A stretch of 64,000 nt of DNA from Bradyrhizobium guangxiense (GTDB lineage Bacteria > Pseudomonadota > Alphaproteobacteria > Rhizobiales > Xanthobacteraceae): contig NZ_CP022219.1 in the NCBI RefSeq assembly GCF_004114915.1, positions 4,680,501-4,744,500 on the forward strand. The letters are read 5' to 3'. Numbering within the stretch: position 1 is the stretch's first letter; each line of letters starts with the position of its first letter. A program made the translations under genes and the position numbers. The notes under the pieces were generated by a model that was not told the origin of the DNA, made no database searches, and saw nothing but the letters and a program-made list of their open reading frames with translations. Shown here piece after piece: positions 50,452 through 57,979 of this stretch.

Positions 50452-53174
50452 GCTTCGAGATCAACGGCAAGACGTTTGCGCAGCGGCCGCGCGCCGGCCA
50501 GTGCCTGCGCACGTTCCTGCGCGAGCTCGGCCATTTCGGCGTAAAAAAGGGCTGCGATGCCGGTGACTGCGGCGCCTGCACCGTGCTGCTCGACGGCGAG
50601 CCGGTGCACAGCTGCCTGATCCCGGCCTTCCGCGCCGACGCACGCGCCATCACCACGATCGAAGGTCTCGGCGGTGAGCATGGCACGCATCCGATGCAGC
50701 AAGCCTTCCTCGATGCGCAGGGCTTTCAATGCGGCTTCTGCACCGCCGGCATGATCCTGACCTGCGCCTCGCTGAACCAGGCGCAGCGCACCGATCTCGG
50801 CTCCGCGCTGAAGGGCAATATCTGCCGCTGCACCGGGTACCGGGCGATCGAGGATGCGCTGCTCGGCAAATCCAATGTCGAGTCGAGCGTCGAGCCCGGC
50901 GCCGCCTTCGGCCGCAGCTTGCCGGCGCCGGCAGGCCCCGACATCGTCCGCGGCGGGGGGCGCTACACCTTCGACACCGCGATCGACGGCCTGCTGCACA
51001 TCAAGCTGCTGCGTTCGCCGCACGCCCACGCCAGGATCGTCGCGATCGACAAGTCCGACGCGCTGAGCGTTCCCGGCGTGCATGCGGTGCTGACGCATGA
51101 GGATGCGCCGTCGGTGCTGATCTCGACCGCGCGCCACGAAAAGGACTGGATGGACCCCGAGGACACCCGCGTTCTCGACGACGTGGTCCGCTTCATCGGC
51201 CAAAAGGTCGCCGCGGTTGTCGCCGAGAGCGAAGGCGCCGCCGAGGAGGCGTGCCGGCGGATCAAGGTCGCGTACGAGATCCTGCCGGCGCTGATCGACC
51301 CTGAAAAGGCGATGGCACCGGGCGCTCCGATCGTTCATCCCGACCGCACCACTGCCAATCGCATCGCAGATCCCGAGCGTAACCTCGCGGCGGAGACGCA
51401 TGGCGAGTATGGCGACGTCGCGGCGGCGCTCGCGGCGTCCGCCGCCACCTATGAAGCCACCTTCCACAGTCATCGCGTACAGCACGCCGCACTGGAGACG
51501 CATGGTGGCCTCGCCTGGCTCGATGAATCCGGCGTGCTGAACGTCCGCACCTCGACGCAGGTGCCGTTCCTGACCCGGCGCGCGCTGTCCGAAATCTTCA
51601 AGCTTCCCCTGGACAAGGTCCGCGTGTTCTGCGAGCGCGTCGGCGGCGGCTTCGGAGGCAAGCAGGAGATGTTCGTCGAGGATATCCTGGCGCTTGCCGC
51701 GCTCAGGACCGGACGCCCGGTGAAGCTGGAGCTGACCCGCGAGGAGCAGTTTATCGCGACATCGACGCGGCACCCGATGCGGGTCCACATCAAGGCCGGC
51801 GCGGACGCCGACGGCAAGCTCACCGCGCTGCAGCTCGAGGTGCTTTCCAACACCGGCGCCTACGGCAATCATGCCGGGCCCGTGATGTTCCACTCGCTGG
51901 CGGAATCCATTGCCGTCTACAATTGCCCGAACAAGCGGGTCGATGGCTACGCGGTCTACACCAACACGGTGCCGGCGGGTGCGTTTCGCGGCTATGGCCT
52001 GCCGCAGACACAGATCGCGGTCGAGGCAGCGATCGACGAGCTGGCAAAGCAGCTCGGCATCAGCCCTTGCGAGATGCGTCGACGCAATATCGTCAAGCCC
52101 GGCGATCCCATGCTGTCGCCGCCGCCGTCCGAATATCACGACGTGCTCTACGGATCCTATGGGCTCGACCAGTGTCTCGACCTCGTCGAGCGCGCGATGC
52201 AGGCGGACGGCCCGCGGCCGGAGCTGTCGCCCGAATGGCTGATAGGCGACGGCTTCGCTCTGACCATGATCGACACGGTGCCGCCGGCGGGACACCTCGC
52301 CGACGCCACGATCGCGCTCAACGGGGACGGCAGCTTCGATCTCACCGTCGGCACCGCCGAGTTCGGCAACGGCACCAGCACCGTGCACCGTCAGATCGCA
52401 GCCGCCACGCTCGCGACCACGGTCGACAGAATGCGCCTGCGCCAATCCGACACCGCCCATGGCGGCCACGACACCGGCGCCTATGGCAGTGCGGGCACCT
52501 TCGTCGCCGGCAAGGCGACGCATGCGGCGGCCATGCAGCTCGCGGCCGAGCTGAAGGCGGCCGCCGCAGGCGCGTGGCTGTGTGACGTCGGGACCTGTGT
52601 GCTCGAGGACAATGCCGTCGTCAGCGGCGTCCGGCGCATGTCCTTCCTGGAGCTGGCGAAACTTGCGCGCGAACGCGGGCAGCCCTTTGCAGGCAGCGGC
52701 AATTCCGGCGGCACGCCGCGGTCGGTCGGCTTCAACGTGCAGGGCTTTCGCGTCGCCGTGAACAAGGGCACCGGCGAGCTTAGGATTCTCAGGAGCGTAC
52801 ATGCCGCCGATGCAGGAGTCGTCGCCAATCCCATGCAGTGCCGCGGTCAGGTCGAGGGCGGCGTCGCGCAGGCGCTCGGTGCGGCGCTGTACGAGGAGAT
52901 GGTGATCGACGCGACCGGTCGCGTCACCAACGCGAAATTCCGTGACTACCACCTGCCCTCTTTCGCCGACGTGCCACGCACCGAGGTGTTCTTTGCCGAG
53001 ACGTCCGACACCATCGGCCCGTTGGGCGCAAAGTCGATGAGCGAGAGCCCCTACAATCCGGTCGCCGCCGCGCTCGGCAACGCCATTGCCGATGCCACCG
53101 GCATCCGCTTCACCGCGCCGCCCTTCAAGCCGGATCGGCTGTTTCCAGCCCTGCTCGACAAATTCGGCGGCTAG
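50448..53174 (+). CDS. Xanthine dehydrogenase: fused [2Fe-2S] and molybdopterin subunits
   Basis: A 908-residue protein starting at a GTG with GGAG 8 nt upstream. Residues 1-150 are the [2Fe-2S] domains: Cys 36, 41, 44, 56 (plant-type) and 95, 98, 126, 128 (helical). From about 157 on comes the molybdenum domain: VGGGFGGKQEMF, GAFRGYGLPQTQIAVEAAID and the catalytic-Glu region GPLGAKSMSESPYNPVAAAL. FAD is on the separate upstream protein. It oxidises hypoxanthine and xanthine to urate. The fusion order (FeS-Mo, FAD separate) differs from the common three- or two-subunit forms. Aldehyde or nicotinate-type substrates are less likely given the neighbours. Confidence 0.88.
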   Translation: MSFEINGKTFAQRPRAGQCLRTFLRELGHFGVKKGCDAGDCGACTVLLDGEPVHSCLIPAFRADARAITTIEGLGGEHGTHPMQQAFLDAQGFQCGFCTAGMILTCASLNQAQRTDLGSALKGNICRCTGYRAIEDALLGKSNVESSVEPGAAFGRSLPAPAGPDIVRGGGRYTFDTAIDGLLHIKLLRSPHAHARIVAIDKSDALSVPGVHAVLTHEDAPSVLISTARHEKDWMDPEDTRVLDDVVRFIGQKVAAVVAESEGAAEEACRRIKVAYEILPALIDPEKAMAPGAPIVHPDRTTANRIADPERNLAAETHGEYGDVAAALAASAATYEATFHSHRVQHAALETHGGLAWLDESGVLNVRTSTQVPFLTRRALSEIFKLPLDKVRVFCERVGGGFGGKQEMFVEDILALAALRTGRPVKLELTREEQFIATSTRHPMRVHIKAGADADGKLTALQLEVLSNTGAYGNHAGPVMFHSLAESIAVYNCPNKRVDGYAVYTNTVPAGAFRGYGLPQTQIAVEAAIDELAKQLGISPCEMRRRNIVKPGDPMLSPPPSEYHDVLYGSYGLDQCLDLVERAMQADGPRPELSPEWLIGDGFALTMIDTVPPAGHLADATIALNGDGSFDLTVGTAEFGNGTSTVHRQIAAATLATTVDRMRLRQSDTAHGGHDTGAYGSAGTFVAGKATHAAAMQLAAELKAAAAGAWLCDVGTCVLEDNAVVSGVRRMSFLELAKLARERGQPFAGSGNSGGTPRSVGFNVQGFRVAVNKGTGELRILRSVHAADAGVVANPMQCRGQVEGGVAQALGAALYEEMVIDATGRVTNAKFRDYHLPSFADVPRTEVFFAETSDTIGPLGAKSMSESPYNPVAAALGNAIADATGIRFTAPPFKPDRLFPALLDKFGG

Positions 53175-54058
53175 CTGCCGCGATAGGTCGAATAGCTCCA
53201 CGGCGTGATCAGCAGCGGCACGTGATAGTGATCTTCTGGCGCGCTGATTCCGAAGCGCAGCGGGACTTCGTCGAGGAACGGCGGGGCGGCGAGTTGCAGG
53301 TTGCGCTCCGCGTAATATTTGCCGACGCTGAAGCGAAGCTCGTAGCGGCCGATCGGCAGCGGACGCCCGCCGATCAACGGCTGGTCGGTGCGACCGTCTG
53401 CGTTGGTGACGGTGCGCGCGATAATCCGATTCTCGCCGAGCGCGGAGAGCTCGACGAGCTCCACCGGGATGCCGGGCGCGGGCTTGCCGGCGTGATTGTC
53501 CAGCACATGCGTCGAGAGCCGGCCATGCACTTTCAGTTTGTCGTCGGCGACGACGAGCTGATGGAGCCGCAGCGCCGAGATGCGGCCGATCTCCTCGATC
53601 GCGCGCCGCGTCTCGGTCTTGGCGATATTGAGCAGTCGCGTCTCGAAGTCGCGCAGCACGGAGTCCTTGGTGTGACGGCGCACGCAGACGATATAGGGGA
53701 AGCCGAATTTTTCGCGGTATGCGTTGTTGGCGCGCTCGAACGCGGCGTATTCGGCATCCGACAAGCGGTCGAGACCGGCGCCGGTCTGCTCGTCGGTCGA
53801 TTCCGCCGTCAAGCCCGCTGCGCGCTGGGTCTTGTTGGCGAGATCGGGATGCGCCCGGATCAGCGCGAGCTGTACGTCGGGCTCTGCACTCTGGATCGCC
53901 GCCATCAGCGCCGTATGCAGCTGGTTGATGCCGGTGAATGGCCGCTGTTCCGCGAGCTTCTCCGCAATCCACGGCGAATACTCGACAACATTGGCGAGCG
54001 CGGCGACGAAGTCGGCCTTGCTGGCAACATTGAGATCGGCGAGTGAAATTTGCGGCAT
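53171..54058 (-). CDS. Bifunctional OHCU decarboxylase - HIU hydrolase (UraD-UraH fusion)
   Basis: A 295-residue two-domain protein. Residues 1-165 are UraD: catalytic His70 in RAHPDLANK, FGFPYIVCVR. Residues about 175-295 are UraH (transthyretin-like): LSTHVLDNHAGKPAPGIPVE with His184, YHVPLLITPWSY with His279 and the C-terminal YRGS. UraH opens 5-hydroxyisourate and UraD decarboxylates OHCU to S-allantoin. Fusing both should channel unstable intermediates. The gene lies 5 bp after puuE and overlaps the convergent xanthine dehydrogenase stop by 4 bp. Confidence 0.93.
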   Translation of the reverse strand: MPQISLADLNVASKADFVAALANVVEYSPWIAEKLAEQRPFTGINQLHTALMAAIQSAEPDVQLALIRAHPDLANKTQRAAGLTAESTDEQTGAGLDRLSDAEYAAFERANNAYREKFGFPYIVCVRRHTKDSVLRDFETRLLNIAKTETRRAIEEIGRISALRLHQLVVADDKLKVHGRLSTHVLDNHAGKPAPGIPVELVELSALGENRIIARTVTNADGRTDQPLIGGRPLPIGRYELRFSVGKYYAERNLQLAAPPFLDEVPLRFGISAPEDHYHVPLLITPWSYSTYRGS

Positions 54059-54063
54059 TGTCC

Positions 54064-54999
54064 TCACTCGATCTCGAACGCATCGGCGGCGAGATGGGCG
54101 TGCTTGTCGTGCCAGTGCTGCGCGATCTGCAATCGCGTCGGCACCCAGACGCGCTCGTGCTCGCCGATATAGTCGAGGAATCGGATCAGGCCCGCGGCGC
54201 GGCCGGGCCGGCCGGCGAGACGGCAGTGCAGCCCGACCGACATCATCTTCGGCGCTGTCTGCCCTTCCGCATAGAGCACGTCGAAGGCATCCTTCAGATA
54301 GGTGAAGAACTGCTCGCCTTCGGCAAAGCCCTGCGGATTGATGAACCGCATGTCGTTGGCATCGAGCGTATAGGGAATGACGAGCTGCTTGCCGCTCGCG
54401 CCCTTGATCCAATAGGGCAGGTCGTCGGCATAGGAGTCGCAGAGATAGAGGAAGCCGCCCTCCTCCATCAAGAGACGATTGGTGTTGATCGAGGAGCGCC
54501 CGGTGTACCAGCCGAGCGGGCGCGATCCGGTTGCCTCGGTATGGATGCGGATCGCATCCGCGATCTCGGCGCGCTCCTGCGCCTCGGTCATGTCCTTGTG
54601 CTCGATCCACTTCAGGCTGTGGCTGGCGATATCCCAGCCCGCCTCCTTCATCGCCGCGACGATCTCGGGATTGCGCTTCAAGGCGGTCGCGACGCCGAAC
54701 ACGGTGGTCGGCCAGTTGCGTGCGGTGAACATGCGCCACAGCCGCCAGAAGCCGGCGCGCGAGCCATATTCGAACATGGACTCGATATTGGCGTGGCGCT
54801 GGCCGGGCCAGGGCTGCGCGCCGAGCACATCGGACAGGAACGCCTCCGACGCGCGGTCGCCGTGCAAGATGTTGTTCTCGCCGCCCTCCTCGAAATTGAC
54901 GACGAACTGCACCGCGACCCGCGCATTGCCGGGCCATTGCGGGTGCGGCGGGGTGCGGCCGTAACCGCGAAGATCGCGCGGGGAACGAGCGTCAGTCAC
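54064..54999 (-). CDS. puuE: Allantoinase, PuuE (polysaccharide-deacetylase) type
   Basis: A 311-residue NodB-homology enzyme of the cofactor-light allantoinase group. Motifs: VAVQFVVNFEEGGENNILHG, ESMFEYGSRAGFWRLWRMF, GWDIASHSLKWIEHKDMTEA and GWYTGRSSINTNRLLMEEG. PuuE-type enzymes hydrolyse allantoin to allantoate. It starts at a GTG immediately after the DUF3830 stop and is followed by the UraD-UraH gene, giving a three-gene operon. Confidence 0.93.
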   Translation of the reverse strand: MTDARSPRDLRGYGRTPPHPQWPGNARVAVQFVVNFEEGGENNILHGDRASEAFLSDVLGAQPWPGQRHANIESMFEYGSRAGFWRLWRMFTARNWPTTVFGVATALKRNPEIVAAMKEAGWDIASHSLKWIEHKDMTEAQERAEIADAIRIHTEATGSRPLGWYTGRSSINTNRLLMEEGGFLYLCDSYADDLPYWIKGASGKQLVIPYTLDANDMRFINPQGFAEGEQFFTYLKDAFDVLYAEGQTAPKMMSVGLHCRLAGRPGRAAGLIRFLDYIGEHERVWVPTRLQIAQHWHDKHAHLAADAFEIE

Positions 55000-55413
55000 T
55001 CAGACTTCCTCGAAGCGGATCGGCAGCGCGCCCTTCCACAGCACGCTCTTGCCGAGGGTGGCGAGATTCTCCAGGCCGGAGGTCAACGTGATGAAATGGT
55101 TGCCGGCGAGCTGGCCCATCTTGCTCGCGAAATGCACGCCGCCATAGGCCAGCAGGATCTCGGTCTCGCTGATGCCGCCGGGATAGAGAATGATCTGGCC
55201 GGGCGCGGGATAGCTGGTGTGGTTCTCGTAGCCGACGCCAAAGTCGAGATCGCCGAGCGGCATCCACACGCCTTCACCGCTCCAACGCACATGGATGATG
55301 TGGCTTTCGAACGGCAGCGCCTTGCGGAAGGCGGCGACGGTCTTGGGTGCCAGCTGCTCCTCGAAGCGGGCATCGAAGGTGAATTCGCCGGCGCGGATAA
55401 CGAGTTTGCTCAT
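55000..55413 (-). CDS. DUF3830 family protein at head of allantoinase operon
   Basis: A 137-residue soluble protein. The pattern (KLVIRAGEFTFDARFEEQLA, KTVAAFRKALPFESHIIHVR, WSGEGVWMPLG, GQIILYPGGISETEILLAYG) is that of DUF3830, a cyclophilin-like beta-barrel family of unknown function. It abuts puuE with no gap (TGA then GTG), so it is cotranslated with allantoinase and UraD-UraH. An accessory or enzymatic role in ureide metabolism is inferred from position only. Confidence 0.8.
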   Translation of the reverse strand: MSKLVIRAGEFTFDARFEEQLAPKTVAAFRKALPFESHIIHVRWSGEGVWMPLGDLDFGVGYENHTSYPAPGQIILYPGGISETEILLAYGGVHFASKMGQLAGNHFITLTSGLENLATLGKSVLWKGALPIRFEEV

Positions 55414-55501
55414 CTCATCTCTCTGGAGCGGGGCAGATTCCCCCGCAGGGAAGTTTCAGCAAGAAGCACTCCATCGGGCTTCGCGCAAGGGCGAAGCCGC
55501 A

Positions 55502-55783
55502 TCACCTGCGGTCGTAGGACCAGCCGAAAATGCCGCTCCGCCGCACCTCCGGCTCCGCCTCGGCGGCTGCCGGAGGCGGCGCCTCCTTCAGTTCTGCCTG
55601 CGGCGGTGGCGGAGGTGGTGCCGGCAGGTTCTCGCATTTCATGGAATAGACCAGCTTGCCGTCCGCGGTCCGCCCGATCGGCGCGCAGGGATCCGGATGC
55701 GCCGCCGAACTCTTCGGCGTGGGTTTGACCTGCGCCGCCACCGGCGCGGCGATCAGGAGAAGGGCCAGCAGATATTTCGACAT
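55502..55783 (-). CDS. Small secreted Pro-rich protein, 93 residues
   Basis: Signal peptide MSKYLLALLLIAAPVAAQ, then a short domain with two Cys (HPDPCAPIGRTADGKLVYSM and CENLPA), a poly-Pro run, and an acidic tail ending RRSGIFGWSYDRR. AGGCGA lies before the ATG. Periplasmic or surface location is likely. No known family. Confidence 0.65.
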   Translation of the reverse strand: MSKYLLALLLIAAPVAAQVKPTPKSSAAHPDPCAPIGRTADGKLVYSMKCENLPAPPPPPPQAELKEAPPPAAAEAEPEVRRSGIFGWSYDRR

Positions 55784-56004
55784 CGTTGTCGCCTGGAAAG
55801 CCAATTCGCCCCATTGAACCGGATTGCAGCGGGCAAGTCCATCGGCGCCGCAGGCCGATTGCCGAATATTTAGCCGAGACTAAAAAATTTGCTCGCCCCA
55901 ACGTGATGGAGACGCCGCTGATATTCGGCGGGACACATCGCCATGTCAGCCTCGACGACGACGACATTTCACACAGCCGGGACGTCGTCACGGGAGAAAC
56001 AACC

Positions 56005-56223
56005 ATGCGAAAGACGTTTGCCATTCTCGGCGCCACCCTGATTGCCGCCGCCACCGTCCAGACCGCCGCCGCAGGCGATCGTCACCACGTCCGCAAGGCG
56101 CACCCTGCTCCCATCACTCAATCGATCCGCGATTCCAACGCCGCCATGTGGCCGTCGCAGCCGACTGCGCCTGACTGGTCACGCTACGCCAACGGCGCAA
56201 TGTCGGCACCGGCGGGACGGTGA
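56005..56223 (+). CDS. Small secreted hypothetical protein, 72 residues
   Basis: MRKTFAILGATLIAAATVQT with a cleavage site near AAAGD; a His/Arg patch follows (DRHHVRKAHPAP) and a Trp/Pro/Ser end (AAMWPSQPTAPDWSRYANGA). GGGAGAA lies 8 nt before the ATG. The frame is open upstream but not coding-like. Function unknown. Confidence 0.65.
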   Translation: MRKTFAILGATLIAAATVQTAAAGDRHHVRKAHPAPITQSIRDSNAAMWPSQPTAPDWSRYANGAMSAPAGR

Positions 56224-56364
56224 TACTGGAAACTTAGAGCGATCAAGCGCAACTGCTTCCACACCGGTGCGGGCGCGCATTTCGAATTGCAGACACGCCT
56301 ACGCATCCTCGCGGCTGATTTCGCCCGAGCCTTGATTGATCGTTCCGCCCTCTTGTCCAAGAGA

Positions 56365-56477
56365 GCGCAGGGAAGGCCGGGTGCCGGCTGGCACCCGCGG
56401 TCCGCTGCGCGAAAGGTAGCGCAAAGGAACCGCACAGCAGCATACAGGTGAAGCCCAACACACGGCCTTCCCTGCGC
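56365..56477. repeat. Nested inverted-repeat element
   Basis: Outer 15-bp perfect arms GCGCAGGGAAGGCCG (56365-56379) and CGGCCTTCCCTGCGC (56463-56477) enclose an inner hairpin GGGTGCC / GGCACCC (56379-56396). The whole 56224-57024 gap has no convincing gene; long frames on either strand are Arg/Pro/Cys-rich. Elements of this look recur in bradyrhizobial genomes in my memory; that is unverified. Confidence 0.65.
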
Positions 56478-56936
56478 GGTGGTCGGACGGCTTATGCCGT
56501 GCTCTCCCGGGAGCCGAGTTCGTTCTGGCCTCCCTCGCCTTCGCGAAAGTCGCCGACACCGCGCCGGTTGACGCGACTGCCGCATCCGCCAAGGCTTGAC
56601 CGTAGCAACGACGGCCAGGACCACACGGTTTTGCCGTACGCGCGGTTCGCTTGTTCGCCGCAGTTTTCCCAGCCCTGTCGACGGAGCCGGAAACTTACAG
56701 GCGAGACGAACCTGACAGCGCCGTTCGTCCGCACGAAGCCTCGGGGTCACGGAGAGCAATCCGCCCTGCCCTTCACCTCTCGTGCATGACGCTGCCGCGT
56801 CCACCGCAAGCCCGGCTCGCGAAAATGACGACCACATGATCGCCTCTCAAGGATGAGCCGGGATGGGCGACAAGTACGATAGAACAGAATTTCGGCAAAG
56901 CAGAATATTTTGCCGGAGATGGATTGACAGCCGTGC

Positions 56937-56954
56937 GGGTGTTTTGCCCGTCGG
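56937..56954 (+). repeat. Short match to the dispersed repeat core
   Basis: GGGTGTTTTGCCCGTCGG keeps the central GGTGTTTTGCCCG of the repeat described at 1318. Only the core is present. Confidence 0.4.
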
Positions 56955-56969
56955 CCGTCCCAAGGCAAC

Positions 56970-56997
56970 AAAAAGGCGGCGCAAAGCACCGCCCTTT
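56970..56997 (-). terminator. Terminator of the 57025 gene
   Basis: On the minus strand a GGGCGG / CCGCC-type stem with a TGCTTTGCG loop runs into TTTTTG, 28 bp after the stop. Reasonable rho-independent terminator. Confidence 0.65.
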
Positions 56998-57024
56998 TGC
57001 CAAATCCCAGCTGATCCGGCCCTA

Positions 57025-57417
57025 TCAGTAACCCGGATCGTAATAGTAGGGGCCACCGCCGTAATAGCCGGGACCACCGTAGTACGGACGCGGGCCATAG
57101 CCGTAATAATAGCGGTTCTCGTAATAGTCGCGGCGCCGCTGCTCGGCGATCACGCCGCCAATGATGCCCGCCGCCGCGCCCATGAAAGCGAGGCCTGCGG
57201 CGTTCGGCCCGCGTCGATAATAATGGCGACGTCGGACTGCGCTGAAATCGGTGACATCGGAGGACGCCTGCCCTGCCGCTGCAGTCTTTACGGACATGGC
57301 CGATCCCGAGGATGCCGCGGCCGAGGGCGAGACGGAGGCCGCGAGCAGCGCCACACTTGCGAACGCGGCCAGAACCACATTGCGGCCGGCTGCGGAAATC
57401 GTCGGTGCATTCCTCAT
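57025..57417 (-). CDS. Secreted Gly/Tyr-rich protein
   Basis: A 130-residue protein starting MRNAPTISAAGRNVVLAAFA, GAGG 9 nt upstream. A signal segment ends near SPSAAAS. A glycine-zipper helix (AAGLAFMGAAAGIIGGVIAE) and a Tyr/Gly repeat end (YYENRYYYGYGPRPYYGGPG) follow. It resembles the protein at 17542. Such proteins likely sit in the periplasm or outer membrane; function unknown. Confidence 0.8.
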   Translation of the reverse strand: MRNAPTISAAGRNVVLAAFASVALLAASVSPSAAASSGSAMSVKTAAAGQASSDVTDFSAVRRRHYYRRGPNAAGLAFMGAAAGIIGGVIAEQRRRDYYENRYYYGYGPRPYYGGPGYYGGGPYYYDPGY

Positions 57418-57708
57418 CTTGATCATCCTCTGTTTTCGCTCAAAACATACGTAAGAAAACGGTCCGTAACGCGCAAACCACTGAAATGGTTTCCTGATCG
57501 CGGCGATCTGCCACGCTTTGAACAATTGTAAACCGAACGGCCAAGTCCCAGCTTGCACCATCCAACCTGAGCGGATAATGAACAGTCGCGCCGTTTTTCG
57601 GCTGCCGTAAGCGTTTTACGTGAACCAACGCATCAACCGACGCGGTCGGGATCGATGCCAATTGCAGGGTTCAACGTGATCGACGCGTCCTTTTCCAAGA
57701 GAAACCAG

Positions 57709-57966
57709 ATGATTGTGGTTCGCAAACTGCCGGCGCGCTATGCGCCGATCGTGATGCCATTCGTGCTGTCCATCCTCATGACCGCCGTGGTGTCGATCAT
57801 TTCGACGCTCCGAAGCCTCGGGGCAACGCCGGCCTTCCTCGCGACCTGGCCCGGCGCCTGGGGGCTGTCCTGGCTCGTCGCCTTCCCAACGCTGCTCCTG
57901 GTGCTGCCGCTGGTGCGGCGGATCGTGACGTTCCTCGTCGCATCCCCGCCTCAACCAGGCAAATAA
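57709..57966 (+). CDS. DUF2798 membrane protein
   Basis: An 85-residue protein with two membrane helices, matching DUF2798: KLPARYAPIVMPFVLSILMT and WPGAWGLSWLVAFPTLLLVL. The start could be upstream at 57655; the ATG at 57709 matches the family's usual start. DUF2798 proteins are uncharacterised inner-membrane proteins. Convergent with the ClC gene. Confidence 0.8.
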   Translation: MIVVRKLPARYAPIVMPFVLSILMTAVVSIISTLRSLGATPAFLATWPGAWGLSWLVAFPTLLLVLPLVRRIVTFLVASPPQPGK

Positions 57967-57979
57967 CCGGCACCGGCGT

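Noticed and set aside
49476..54083. 1535-codon minus-strand frame
   Set aside because: Runs antisense through xanthine dehydrogenase genes; long only because of high GC.
56184..56837. 217-codon minus-strand frame in the repeat-bearing gap
   Set aside because: Arg/Cys/Pro-rich, covers the inverted-repeat element and has no ribosome site; treated as non-coding.
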